This document shows positions 25,334-34,494 of a stretch of DNA of 35,000 nt, piece by piece. The translations under genes and the position numbers were made by a program. Source of the DNA: Symsagittifera roscoffensis. Taxonomy: Eukaryota; Xenacoelomorpha; Acoela; Convolutidae. Where the stretch lies: assembly GCF_963678635.1 (NCBI RefSeq), contig NW_026970737.1, positions 1 to 35,000 of the forward strand, read 5' to 3'. Within the stretch, counting starts at the first letter, position 1, and every line of letters starts with the position of its first letter. Under the pieces are notes generated by a model. That model made no database searches. It was not told the DNA's origin and saw only the letters and a program-made list of their open reading frames with translations.

Positions 25334-27583
25334 TCAACTCCTCCGGTGTTGGCGCATTGTTGATAGTGGTGTGTAATGCGTTGCTAGCATCGTACGAAGT
25401 TCATCATTTTTCACACCATCGATGAATTTTGAGGCTACGGCCAGGCTCATCCTTCGGTTTGACTCATCCGGTTGGCTGCGTCTTCTCAGCATTTCCAAAT
25501 CATCGAGAAACTTGTCTATTGTTTCATCTTCTCGTTGCCTCCGTTTCTCGAAGCGCATCATCGCCTGGTGCCCCTGCACCCCTGATCCAAAACGGTTTAA
25601 CAAGATTTCGAAGATTTTCTCAGCAGTGTCACGTTGATACTGTTTCTTGGCCATGACACAGTTCAGGGCTGTCCCTTCTAAGTTGCTGGTGAGCGCGCTG
25701 CATTCCTGTCTCTCCGACAAGTCCTCTTCCTCGAAATGCAGCTTCATTACCTCTACCCAGGTATCAATACAGCCAGATTCGTCTTTGTAGCATCTTGGCT
25801 TCTTAAAGACTCTTCTGGACTTCTCACTGCGTTCATTGGTTCTAGATAACCGCGTCAGGAATGTCTCCAAAGACCTGTTCAGGGGTTCAAATGCTGTGGC
25901 CATTGCCGTAGCATCCCTTGAGTGTCCCGCTTGAGTGTCTTCACACCTCGTCGAAGGCTCTGTGTGCGGTGCATCCCTGCAATCCGAATCACCGTGAGCG
26001 CTTCCCGCTTGGCCCTCATGACTCCTCCTCGGGCTTGCATGCCCCCTGTTGCCGGAATCACTTCTCCCAGTCGCATGTGTGCCTTGCGTTGGTCGTTCGT
26101 TAGAGGTTTGTCTGTTCCCCGTTGAACTTGCTCTACTGTTCGGGCCCCATGCTGCATTACCCCTTGTGGCATAGCCTGATGAACTGCCCCTGCCTCTAGT
26201 GGATCCATACGTCTTCCTCCTTTGATGTTCATTGAAGTTCACCCTCGGTTCCCTGCTGGGACCTCCCGAGTTCGGCTCTCCTTCTTTTGGTCCACTCTTG
26301 CTCTTTAGTAGCCCGTCCAACCTATCCATGATAGCCTGAGTTCGCCTTTCCATCATCGCATCTATCTTTGTGTCAAGAGTCCCAAGAGACTGCTCTTGCT
26401 GAATTCTTAACTTCTCCATGTCGGCTCTTAAGCGTAACTCCCTCTGTTCCGCCTCTCTTGTCATTCGCGACAAGTTCCTCGTCATATGTTCGTCCGTTCT
26501 TTCTTTCAAGCGTTTTTCGCTCCTGCCAACTTCTTGTCTGTTGCGGTTTATTTCTTCCCGCAGACTTTCTCTTTCAATGTGAACTGCTCTTTCTAGTTCA
26601 CTCATCCTTATCGACATCTGCTCGTTTTGTTCTCCTAAGCTGTCCACTATGTTGTTTAAGGCTTCCTCTAGTGCTGACCCGTTATCCATGAGTGGCGTCA
26701 CTAGTGGTGGTGTAACCCTGTCGGTCCCAGGTAACTTCGTGCTTGTCGAGATCCGGGCCTTGACTCTCTGCTTCAACGTCTTTTCATGATTTATTTCAGG
26801 ATCCATTAGCGCGTTGCCGAGCCCTCTGGTTCTAACCTCTCCAGGTTGCGGCTCCGGACTTGTCCTAATCGCGAAGTCCTTTGGCTGGCCCGGTGTGTTT
26901 GCCTCTTTGCTAATCGTTGTCACTACACCAAATTTGTCCATGGTTCCAGTCTCTCTTCCGACGTGTGCCTCACTTTCCTGGATCGAACTATTGAGGCTGA
27001 CTTGAGATCCAAAGTCCCCTTGCTCCTCTTCAACCTCTTCCTCCTGGGTTTCAACTTCGTTCCCCGCGCCTCCTCCCATGGTGAATGGAAAGATGTTTCC
27101 GAAGGTGTTCTTCATTCTTTCTGAGAACGATGATGACGTTGTTTGTTTCCCAGTTCCGCTTGCCATCATGGTGTTGTCTGTCGGAGATCTTCTAGTTGCC
27201 GTTACTTCAGTTGAGATGTCGGACAGTTCCGACATCTCTTCTCGATCCAATGTCCCGGTGGAAGTGGCAAAATCATGGCCTTGTTCTACCGGGGTAGATT
27301 CACTCGCCAGCCTTCTGCCTCTTCCTCCCAGTCCATTTACTTCCTGGTTGTCATTCATGGTATGGTCCGTATTGACCTCTACTTCTAACAGTTCTCTTTG
27401 CTCTTCTGAGGTCTTCTGACTTCTCGTTTCAACCATTCTGCCTGAAACCGTCCCCCTTTTGTCAGACTGGGATCGCTTGATCCAATCCACAAAAGGATCG
27501 GTCATCGTTTTTCTTTGCTTTTCAGGTATGAATTTCTTAGAGCTATTACCTCGTTTCGGTATCCTTGACTTGTCTAGACTCAT
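25334..27583 (-). CDS. gag: Gag polyprotein (coiled coil and capsid)
   Basis: 749 codons from ATG 27583, the first gene after the leader. It forms the virus-like particle. The first 290 residues are disordered and charged (MSLDKSRIPKRG..). A long coiled coil runs over about 300-430 (ERAVHIERESLREEINRNRQ and onward). A Gly/Ser/Arg-rich stretch precedes the capsid (Retrotrans_gag type) at about 585-725: CIDTWVEVMKLHFEEEDL, then NRFGSGVQGHQAMMRFEKRR, DDLEMLRRR and KFIDGVKNDELR. Most Ty3 gags are under 400 residues, so this is long. The ORF stops at 25334, shortly after the capsid, and the knuckle/protease frame takes over -1 relative to gag. I found no classical slippery heptamer in the roughly 65-bp overlap, so a mutation is as likely as recoding. 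Confidence 0.9.
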   Translation of the reverse strand: MSLDKSRIPKRGNSSKKFIPEKQRKTMTDPFVDWIKRSQSDKRGTVSGRMVETRSQKTSEEQRELLEVEVNTDHTMNDNQEVNGLGGRGRRLASESTPVEQGHDFATSTGTLDREEMSELSDISTEVTATRRSPTDNTMMASGTGKQTTSSSFSERMKNTFGNIFPFTMGGGAGNEVETQEEEVEEEQGDFGSQVSLNSSIQESEAHVGRETGTMDKFGVVTTISKEANTPGQPKDFAIRTSPEPQPGEVRTRGLGNALMDPEINHEKTLKQRVKARISTSTKLPGTDRVTPPLVTPLMDNGSALEEALNNIVDSLGEQNEQMSIRMSELERAVHIERESLREEINRNRQEVGRSEKRLKERTDEHMTRNLSRMTREAEQRELRLRADMEKLRIQQEQSLGTLDTKIDAMMERRTQAIMDRLDGLLKSKSGPKEGEPNSGGPSREPRVNFNEHQRRKTYGSTRGRGSSSGYATRGNAAWGPNSRASSTGNRQTSNERPTQGTHATGRSDSGNRGHASPRRSHEGQAGSAHGDSDCRDAPHTEPSTRCEDTQAGHSRDATAMATAFEPLNRSLETFLTRLSRTNERSEKSRRVFKKPRCYKDESGCIDTWVEVMKLHFEEEDLSERQECSALTSNLEGTALNCVMAKKQYQRDTAEKIFEILLNRFGSGVQGHQAMMRFEKRRQREDETIDKFLDDLEMLRRRSQPDESNRRMSLAVASKFIDGVKNDELRTMLATHYTPLSTMRQHRRS

Positions 27584-28045
27584 TCTCTATTTGTCACTTA
27601 TTAATGCCTATACTTAACCCGATTGCTAGAGACCTTATAGTTTTATTAACAATAATAATGACACAACACAATAATTTTCACAAGATTCTATTAAATAGTG
27701 ACCACGAATCCCTGTATGTTATCAGAGTACAGTTTGTATAAAATTTATTCACACTAACCGATTATCGGTCCAAAGATTTGAAAACTAGCACAAAATGATG
27801 TTATCAGTCAATTTAAAAGATAGTGTACTCACTGCCCAATCAAGCACAGTTTATGTTGATTTAAAATCAAAAACAAACAAATAAATAATGACAGAATATG
27901 AATGTCTCTATGGAAAAAAAACGTATGTGTAATGTACTCTTAGTCGGTCGCAGTACAATAGTCGAACTTGTCTTTTAAAGAAAAAGCTTTCCCTGCTCGG
28001 TGCTGCACCAAACAGACAAAACTTTGAAGGCAGTAATTTTCTCAA

Positions 28046-28066
28046 GTGGGCGGCTATTGCACCCAC
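28046..28066. other. Leader hairpin with compensating stem changes
   Basis: GTGGG (28046-28050) pairs with CCCAC (28062-28066), followed by CGAGTACT. The left element has GTGAG..CTCAC at the same place relative to TTCTCAA and CCGAG, so both sides of the stem changed together. Confidence 0.45.
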
Positions 28067-28370
28067 CGAGTACTGTGTTACCTATCTGCCTTCGGACTGC
28101 CCGAGCCAGACCTACTAAAATCCTCAGGGCAGTCACTTTTCCCAAAAACGTATTATGTTTCAATCCACACCAATGAATCACGCTCTTTTTAATTTAGGCT
28201 TAGTGTCGCGAATATCCGAGTTCGGACCTGTTTTGTATTAGTCTGGTTCTTATTGAAAGGCAAGTTACCAGTGCAGTCACTGATACCTAGCCTGTGTGCT
28301 AATAACCTAATACCTCTCACTTTTTAGTCTTTCTTTCGTCTACCTAAGTCCTTCAAAAAAATAATACCCC

Positions 28371-28694
28371 TCCGGATTGGCACAAATAGGACCCTTCCGG
28401 ACTAATAGAATCTAGACCCCTCCGGATTTGGACCCCTCTGAGTTGGTTAATACAAGAACCCTCCGGATTTGGACCCCTCCGAATTAGCAACTATAAGACC
28501 CCTCCGGATTCGGACCCCTCCTAACTTGAAAAATCTTTGACCCCTCCGGATTGGGAGCCCTCCGGTTTTGTAAAAGTGGCTTTTCGGAGATTTCCTTTTT
28601 TCAACCTATACCCCTCCGGATACGTTCTCCGATGCAATTATGCTCTTTCAATTAACTGGGAAGGGTATGTACTACCTTCCTAGACCCTTCCGGA
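28371..28694. repeat. Array of CCCCTCCGGATT motifs in the leader
   Basis: Exact TCCGGA cores begin at 28371, 28396, 28421, 28462, 28503, 28545, 28615 and 28689, mostly within CCCCTCCGGATTTGG, with degenerate copies (CCCCTCCGAATT, CCCCTCCTAACTT) between. Spacings are 25, 25, 41, 41, 42, 70 and 74 bp. More copies lie at about 29239 and 29972. The left element has its own array in the opposite flanking orientation. Confidence 0.8.
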
Positions 28695-29224
28695 TTGAAG
28701 TTAAGCCTCTTATTTGCCAATTCACACTAACGGTGAAGGGTCTTATTGCCGGCCTAACTTCGGCTCGATTAAGCTTTTGTTGTGCCTTTAGCCCTCCCTT
28801 CTCGTCTAGAACGGCCTAAAGTTACTTTATTCAACCGCTATTACCTTTTGGTAGGGGTAAAGGGCTCTTCTAAAAGAAATTTATAAAACGTGAAGGGTGT
28901 ACCCTTCCAAATTGAGGAATTTGCTAAAAACAATCTCAAAAAATTTTCACGCTTCCTTTTCCGAAAAACTTTTGTCCCTATCAGTAAGCTCAAGCTCAAG
29001 ATCAACTCGATATGCCCAGTAGTTCCAAAGTTATTAACCAAAACGTCTTTTTTCTAAACTCAAAAATTTTTTCTCTCTTATAGGTTCCGCCTAACTTTTT
29101 CCACAAATCAGGTCTTTTCGACCTAAAAATTATTGATCCGAGCTCAGAAGGCCTATACTCTTCTAGTTCAATGCAAAAAACCCGATCAAAAACGCTTTTG
29201 TAGAAAAAATTTGCAAAAAACTAT

Positions 29225-29400
29225 GCTACCTGTACCCCTCCGGATTGATGAATCCACCAAATCAAACACGTTAAGTTCGATTTCTCTGCAACCCGGAAGG
29301 CTTTCGGGTAGCGGGTTTTAAAACTTGTAGATTCACTAGTGGACGTTGTCCGAACAACTATTTCTACTGTCGGAACTCAAAAATTTCAAAAAATTTTCCA
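29225..29400 (-). repeat. LTR-derived fragment inside the leader
   Basis: ACCCCTCCGGATTGATGAATCCACCAAATCAA... at 29234 onward follows the LTR stretch starting ACCCTTCCGGATTGACGAATCC (31009 onward), including CGTTAA, TTTC and the GGAAGGCT block. It then runs into an ACAACTATTT..TCGGAAC part resembling the LTR twin-hairpin region. Diverged, so an old internal copy or shared ancestry of leader and LTR. Confidence 0.55.
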
Positions 29401-30513
29401 AATTTTTAGTGTTCCGTTTTCTCAAAAATCACGAAATTTCGATTTTCGGTACCAAAATAGTTCCAACCACTCTCGAACTTAACTTAACCGGTTCTATCTA
29501 TTATGGTAGTGCAGTTACGATGTAACACACTAACTTAGCGCTTTTTTCCGTTTCAAAAAATATCGATATTTCAAAAATCGCGACTTGTGGGGGGATCAAA
29601 ATATCGCTATTTTGACCCTTAAAACCGGTCTGTTTTCGTTGTTTTTGACTGAAAAACGATATAAGACTATTAATATAGGCTATATAAGTAATAATATTAG
29701 TAATACTATACCCCTCCGGGTTTCCTTAATATCCAAATTAAGGTGCTTAACTCGGATATTCGCAGTTCGGTGAAGGGTCACTACAGTGCAGCACTGTCGA
29801 GCCCCCCACAGTTTACTATCTTAATTTTTGTACCGAAAGGGCTACAAAACTTGTTAACGATACCCAACAGTCGATTGTTGTCGTCGTTGAGCCTCTTTGT
29901 TGCTCCTTGTGCTGCTTGCCGGATCGGTCTTCACCCAAGACCCTTCCGAATTGAGCGCAAATCAGCTGACCCTTCCGGATTGAGCGCAATTTATCATTAA
30001 CGTGCTTAAATGCTCAAATAACCCTACAGTACAAGCCTCATAAACGGGCTACAAAACTGATCGTAACGATCCTGACTGATATAAATGCCTGTAACAACAA
30101 TATATCTATCAACAACAAACGGGGGGGTTGGATCACATCTTGTCTGGGGGGATGATTTCTACTGATTTTCTACTTTTTTACTGTTTTTGGTTTTTTCGGC
30201 AATTTTTTATGTTTTTTTGTTTTTCTTGGGTACTATATTACTTTTTGTTTGGTTTTATATATATCTTTTAGTGTTTTTGGTCACGAACCTCTCAGGGAAC
30301 GAGTGAATGGCCGATCCCCCCACCCTTCCTGGTTCGTGAATTTTTGGTCTTAACTAAGTTAAAAAGCTATTCACGGTAATCCGGAGGGCTTCCGCGCTCC
30401 GAACCACCCCTCCGCCCCGGCGGCTTAGGCCTAATAAGGGCGTTAATGTGAGCATCCGCTCGGCGCGGAGTGCTCGTTAACGGTTCTGCCGGTCATGATG
30501 TTAAAAAGAATAA

Positions 30514-30528
30514 CACCCAGGAGCGCCA
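30514..30528 (-). promoter_or_regulatory. Candidate primer-binding site
   Basis: On the minus strand it reads TGGCGCTCCTGGGTG, starting with the TGG expected opposite a tRNA CCA end. It lies 12 nt inside the LTR edge (spacer TAAAAACATGTA), further than usual, but the left element has the same spacer length and flanks. The acceptor bases differ between the two elements (AGGAGCG and AGCTGCG), so they may use different tRNAs. I could not assign the tRNA. Confidence 0.55.
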
Positions 30529-30816
30529 TAAAAACATGTATGTAACATTCGCCCGGAATATACATATCGACGGATCACAAAACTAAGTCTTAAGACGACT
30601 GGCTAACGTCTAAACAGAGCTTTGCATGCTTTTCACCGTCTCTACCAAGCCAGTACTTTTCGGTGGTCTTTCCAACATCGGGTCGACAAAAACGTCACTG
30701 CTCTCCGGCTTCGACCAGAACGCTCAAATTAACTTAATTACATGCAACTAGTGAGCTCATGGCTGGGTCTCAGTATCCCCAGACCACGAGGTCACTCCTA
30801 AAAACAGGGTTACTAC

Positions 30817-30824
30817 TTATTATA
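30817..30824 (-). promoter_or_regulatory. Possible TATA box of the 5' LTR
   Basis: TTATTATA on the plus strand, TATAATAA on the minus strand, in an AT-rich patch conserved in both LTRs (4944-4951 in the other copy). Only position and composition support it. Confidence 0.25.
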
Positions 30825-31091
30825 TTACTATTGTTTTTGTTCAGTAGATAAAAATCATCATCTCCATCGAAGATGGATCAACCCTCTCCCCCCCAACTCC
30901 TAGCTTCTCATCCTTATCAAAATGAATCTAGATATTAATTAAATTCAAGTCAGGACATGACAGGAAGCTAAAAGTTTATGTAACAGGATAAAAGTTTCAG
31001 TTCCTTTACCCTTCCGGATTGACGAATCCACTGAATCAAGCTCGTTAATCTTGGTTTCCTCCTATTCCGGAAGGCTGTCTCTTACCCTTCA

Positions 31092-31141
31092 CCGTTGTTC
31101 GCAACGGCCTTGCAACTATTGTAGCAGCACAATAGTTGCAA
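31092..31141. other. Twin hairpins in the right LTR
   Basis: CCGTTG/CAACGG (31092-31107) with loop TTCG, then the perfect 13-bp stem TTGCAACTATTGT/ACAATAGTTGCAA (31110-31141) with loop AGCAGC. One of the nine LTR differences falls in the first loop (TTGG in the other LTR); no stem base differs. Confidence 0.7.
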
Positions 31142-31458
31142 CTCGGAACGTCCTCTGCTATTCTGTAGTTCGTTGTCGTTTTTAATCTTGATTTTCGTCC
31201 TGTTCGCTATCGCAGATAAAGTTGTTCTTCTTTTTTTCTCGTTTTTAGCCAAAATGGCCGTTTCTGACGTTTCTCAGAAATATGACGTCATAATTCGAAT
31301 TTTTGATATTTAAAAATACTAGAATATTCCAGCCCTCACCGTCTGGCCAAACGTTCCAATAACGCTCTTAGTTCTTAAAAACCACCAATCCGGAAGGCTT
31401 ACTGCTAAAATTCCGAATTCTGCAGAGATTGCATTTTGGCCATTCTGGTCGAATGTCA

Positions 31459-31463
31459 CACTA
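31459..31463. repeat. Target-site duplication CACTA (right copy)
   Basis: Matches 4663-4667 and marks the right insertion edge. Confidence 0.75.
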
Positions 31464-31639
31464 TAGAAATAGAAACGCCCCAATGTTCAGGTCTCTAAAT
31501 ATCTAAAACACACGAATGCCATGAAAAACAGTGTTGGAAGCTTAGTTTTTTTTAGGACAGTGGACCTTTGATCCATTTCAGATGGATCAACCTAAAACTC
31601 GCGTTATCTCAATTTAATCACATAAAAAGCACTGAGCAA

Positions 31640-32541
31640 CATTAAATTAAGTACTCACATAATGACGCGACTCTAGAATTAGGTAAGTAAAAATAATAAA
31701 GCAACTCCAGAAGAAGTTTTAAGTAAATAAGTTTAGCTCAAGAAGTTTCATTCCCTGGACCATTGGGCAGTTTCGGCTGTCCACCTTCCCAGTCAAACTT
31801 CTTTCTGGCCCAATCAATTGCACTTCTTTTCTTGAACTCTCGATCCTCTCTATAGAAACAAGACAACTGTACTCGTACTGAAGTTTCTGGTAAAATTGCG
31901 AATAGCAATATTACTCTAGTGATCTCTGTCGACTTTCGCGGAAATATATCTCGAATCTTCTGATCTAATTTATTTTGTATTTTCAGTTGTCGCGAGAAAG
32001 TTGAGCATGACAGGGTCATTTCGAATTTTTGAAAATTTGTTTTTATCCCTAAGCAAGGCTACACTTCCAGATATGACCGACTGGCACATACTCCTCGTCG
32101 GACTTAGTTATTTTACTCTTGACTGTGTAAAATAAACTCAAGAATTTCAATTCAACACTCACATATTGACATGACTCTGGACTCAGGTAAATATTGTAAT
32201 TAAGATAACTCAAGAAGTTTAACTAGTCTTAACCCAAGTAGTTTTATCGTATGGATCCTTGGCCAGCTCCACTCGTCTATCTGCCCAATCAAGGTTCTCT
32301 CTTGCCGAGCGATGACACTCCAGTAGAATTTAGCGGTGTTCTCTGTCGGGAACAAGACAACTCTACTCGAACAAGACAACTCTATTTCAGTGAAATTGCA
32401 AATAGCTGCAAGAAATGAATTAAACAAAATGGATTCTTTAATGTCTTCGTCGTCAACAATAGCGCAGATTTTAGTTATGCAATTGTAGAGAAATCGAATA
32501 GCCAAACTGAAGATTGAATATTTAAGGACATAGATATTCAA
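31640..32541 (-). repeat. Diverged tandem duplication with two short ORFs, unknown
   Basis: Two units about 480-500 bp apart share ACTCACATAATGAC / ACTCACATATTGAC, GCGACTCTAGA / ATGACTCTGGA, CTCAAGAAGTTT, a CTGGCCCAATCAA / CTGCCCAATCAAG block, and AACAAGACAACT followed by AAATTGC(G/A)AATAGC. Each carries a minus-strand ORF: 31738-32019 (93 codons from an ATG) and 32200-32541 (no ATG at its start). Both contain a (V/I)xLSC core and a Trp-rich end, so they may be related exons of a small host gene or decayed copies of one. I do not recognise the family; coding status is uncertain. Confidence 0.45.
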
Positions 32542-33106
32542 ACACGCGACAATTTTATTTGAAGAGAGTTAATAACAAAAATTTGGTGAAGAAGAATTGA
32601 GTTTTCTGTTTCAGGGCCTATACATCAAGTGTGTTTTTTCCATGAAAAATCAGGAAAGATGGGAAACGAGAAAACGAAATAATTTTAAGAAAAAAAAACA
32701 TTTATTTTGTCGATTTTTCATTTCTAAAGAAAAGGTTTTGCATGAATAGCGGGAAAATGGTTGAACGGTTGAAATTGAGTCACAATTGATGTCAAGGTGT
32801 AGTTTTTTCTTTTGTATTTCAAGTTCTACGCGGTTAATCAAAGTTGGATATTCAAGTCAAGTTGATTTTTTTTAAATGATTGTGAGAGGGGTGCTCGATG
32901 GTTTTTCATGGTGGCATCGTTTTTCGTGTTTCGTCTTGTAGGTATCAGTTTTAGTTCTGCAATTTCTTTTAAGATTCCATTTTAATCCGACCTCAGGAAT
33001 TATGGAACATTTTACATCCGACCTCATTTTGAGGAAAATTTTTTGAAGCCAGATGTTTTTCCCAAGTTGAGGAAACAAATTCATCTATCCATAGTTCGAT
33101 ATGTGA
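32542..33106. other. AT-rich intergenic stretch
   Basis: Upstream region of the lectin gene. It has long A and T runs (for example about 32690) and no ORF with protein-like composition. A lone CTGTTTCAG at about 32608-32616 resembles a 3' splice site without an exon I can support. Confidence 0.4.
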
Positions 33107-33112
33107 TTTCAG
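33107..33112 (+). promoter_or_regulatory. 3' splice site before the ATG, possible SL trans-splice acceptor
   Basis: TTTCAG three bases upstream of the ATG at 33116. In nematodes this is the usual place for spliced-leader addition, but a cis-intron acceptor would look the same. Confidence 0.6.
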
Positions 33113-33115
33113 ATA

Positions 33116-34117
33116 ATGCTGTACATATTTAAGTTAATGTATCCACTAATCTGGTTTGCCAGTATCTGCTGTGCATCTATATATGACAGCGAGCCAATAT
33201 TCATCATCAAATGGTTCAACTCAAGAGATTCGTTTTTGGACAGTTATTTTTTTGAAGAAGAAATTAATCAGCTCCCCAAGCATCTGAAGGAAGTTCTTTC
33301 CGAAGATTCGGTAGATGACAACCCTGAATCAAAAGCAAATGTCTTGAAGTTTTTCAACAGTTTCGAAATGAAAGCAAAAAATGATGGGAACTACAAATGT
33401 TATTTACCAAATGATGGAACAATGGACCAATCAGAAAATACAGGTAATTAGTTTTTGATTTCAAGGTTAAAAATTTGGAACGGGATCTTGATTGGTTAAA
33501 TTGAAAAAAAAAAACTTGAAAAAAATTAAATTGAGTAATATGTAATGGCGCCATGTAATCAAGTGTCATTTGTGTCTGTGTAATTAGAATATGAAGGTCC
33601 GGGTCCAATAGAACTTATCGAGGAGATATTTCTATCTGAAGCCTGTTCCTATCTAATCAGCGCTTATTGGATATATCAATTGTGTCATGGCAAAACTTTT
33701 CGTCAGTACCACGAAGAGAAACCTAGTCAGGTCCAGGAGTATTTCTTGGGAGCTTTGGAAGGTTTGTGGCAAGGCCAGCAATATACGGATGAGCATTATG
33801 GAAAAAGATGGCCTGAAAGTTTGCTGAAAACTCTTCAGTTGGAGGACTCAACGCATCATTACGTTGAGGTTTTGATGTCAGATGGAACCCCCTGTGACAT
33901 CAAGAACAATGAACCAAGGAGCGTTAATGTCCGCTATGTTTGCCTACCTGGAGCGAGACTGGAGCTGATAGATATCCGTGAGGTCGCATCTTGTACGTAC
34001 GAGGCAACAGTCACTGCCCCATCATTGTGTAGACACCCCGACTTTGCCCCAATAGGCCGCGAGGAGACCAGGTTGTACTGCGTAGCCGAAGACAAGAACA
34101 AACTTGTGAAACTGTAA
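33116..34117 (+). CDS. OS-9-like ER lectin with MRH domain (two exons seen)
   Basis: Exon 1 is 33116-33443, the intron 33444-33587 (GT..AG, phase 1), and exon 2 33588-34113 or 34117. The product is about 285 residues. OS-9/Yos9-type lectins bind trimmed N-glycans on misfolded glycoproteins in the ER lumen and hand them to the Hrd1 ERAD complex. An N-terminal hydrophobic signal peptide (LMYPLIWFASICCA) fits ER entry. The MRH domain lies in exon 2: CSYLISAYWIYQLCHG, KTFRQYHEE, CDIKNNEPRSVNVRYVC, then CTYEATVTAPSLCRHPDF, with paired cysteines and the Gln, Arg, Glu and Tyr typical of mannose binding. The reading frame ends at TAA 34115-34117, but a perfect GTAAGTT donor overlaps that stop. Splicing to the CAG at 34229 would also stop within two codons. 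The tail is short compared with human OS-9, so a further 3' part may be lost. Confidence 0.85.
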
Positions 34118-34494
34118 GTTGGATTCAATATTGAATGGCTCAACGTAGCTTGCGATTAGCAAACCTTGTCAAATCGGAACCTAGATCTTAATCAGTTGAT
34201 AGTTTACTTGTAAATCATTTCAAATTCAGCGCCTAATGCTGCTCTTATGGCAAAGAGGTAGAACATGTTTTTGGATGAAAAAGATCAAAGGCTGGAGTCC
34301 GGCCAGGTATTTTTTTTTCATGCTCAAAAGTTTTCATCTTAACTTGCCAAACTCAAAAATTGCCAATATACTATCGTTTGCCTGCTTAATTGACACAACA
34401 CCTATTTTTCTTATCATAAACAATTTTTCTCACAATTATGTTTTTTGATGTATTCATGCAATGATGCAGGCAAATTCTGTAAAGCAAAATCAGA
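34118..34494 (+). other. Region between the lectin gene and the LINE ORF
   Basis: AT-rich, with two possible acceptors (TTCAG at 34229, ATGCAG at 34469) but no exon I can support. It probably includes the 3' end of the lectin gene and the 5' end of the non-LTR element; no AATAAA was seen. Confidence 0.4.

Larger units (their letters stand above)
27584..30540 (-). other. Long leader (5' untranslated region) of the complete element
   Basis: 2957 bp between the 5' LTR and the gag ATG, unusually long for this class. It contains the primer-site candidate, an array of TCCGGA motifs (28371-28694), a diverged LTR-like segment (29225-29400) and hairpins, but no convincing gene: its short ORFs are not shared with the left element. 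The left element's leader has about the same length and the same landmarks. Confidence 0.75.
4668..31458 (-). mobile_element. Giant Ty3/gypsy-type LTR retrotransposon with extra ORFs
   Basis: Two LTRs (918 and 919 bp, nine substitutions plus one C-run indel) and a 5-bp CACTA duplication bound the element. Between them, all on the minus strand and in Ty3 order, lie gag, zinc knuckles, protease, RT, RNase H and integrase, which makes it Metaviridae-like. The total of about 26.8 kb falls to about 24.4 kb without an internal duplication, still several times the usual 5-10 kb. The extra length is a 3-kb leader, a macro-like extension of pol, and about 9 kb of extra coding sequence between pol and the 3' LTR. 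Several stops and frameshifts mean this copy is probably not autonomous now. Confidence 0.93.
30541..31458 (-). repeat. Right LTR (5' LTR, promoter side)
   Basis: 918-bp partner of the LTR at 4668-5586, bounded by TGTAACATTCG and CGAATGTCA and followed by CACTA. Transcription runs leftward from here. A TATA-like TATAATAA on the minus strand (30817-30824) would place the RNA start near 30790 and leave about 250 nt to the LTR edge; this is a guess from position. The twin hairpins lie at 31092-31107 and 31110-31141. Confidence 0.92.

Noticed and set aside
25266-25403. Programmed -1 frameshift between gag and the zinc-knuckle/protease frame
   Set aside because: The frame relation is -1 but I found no X-XXY-YYZ heptamer in the overlap, and a TGA follows downstream, so mutation is at least as likely.
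27975-29041. Short ORFs in the leader (for example 27975-28181 and 28841-29041, minus strand)
   Set aside because: Not conserved in the collinear leader of the left element, and composition is like noncoding AT-rich DNA.
30514-30528. Naming the primer tRNA
   Set aside because: The sequence looks like a tRNA 3' end, but I cannot match it to a specific nematode tRNA without a search.
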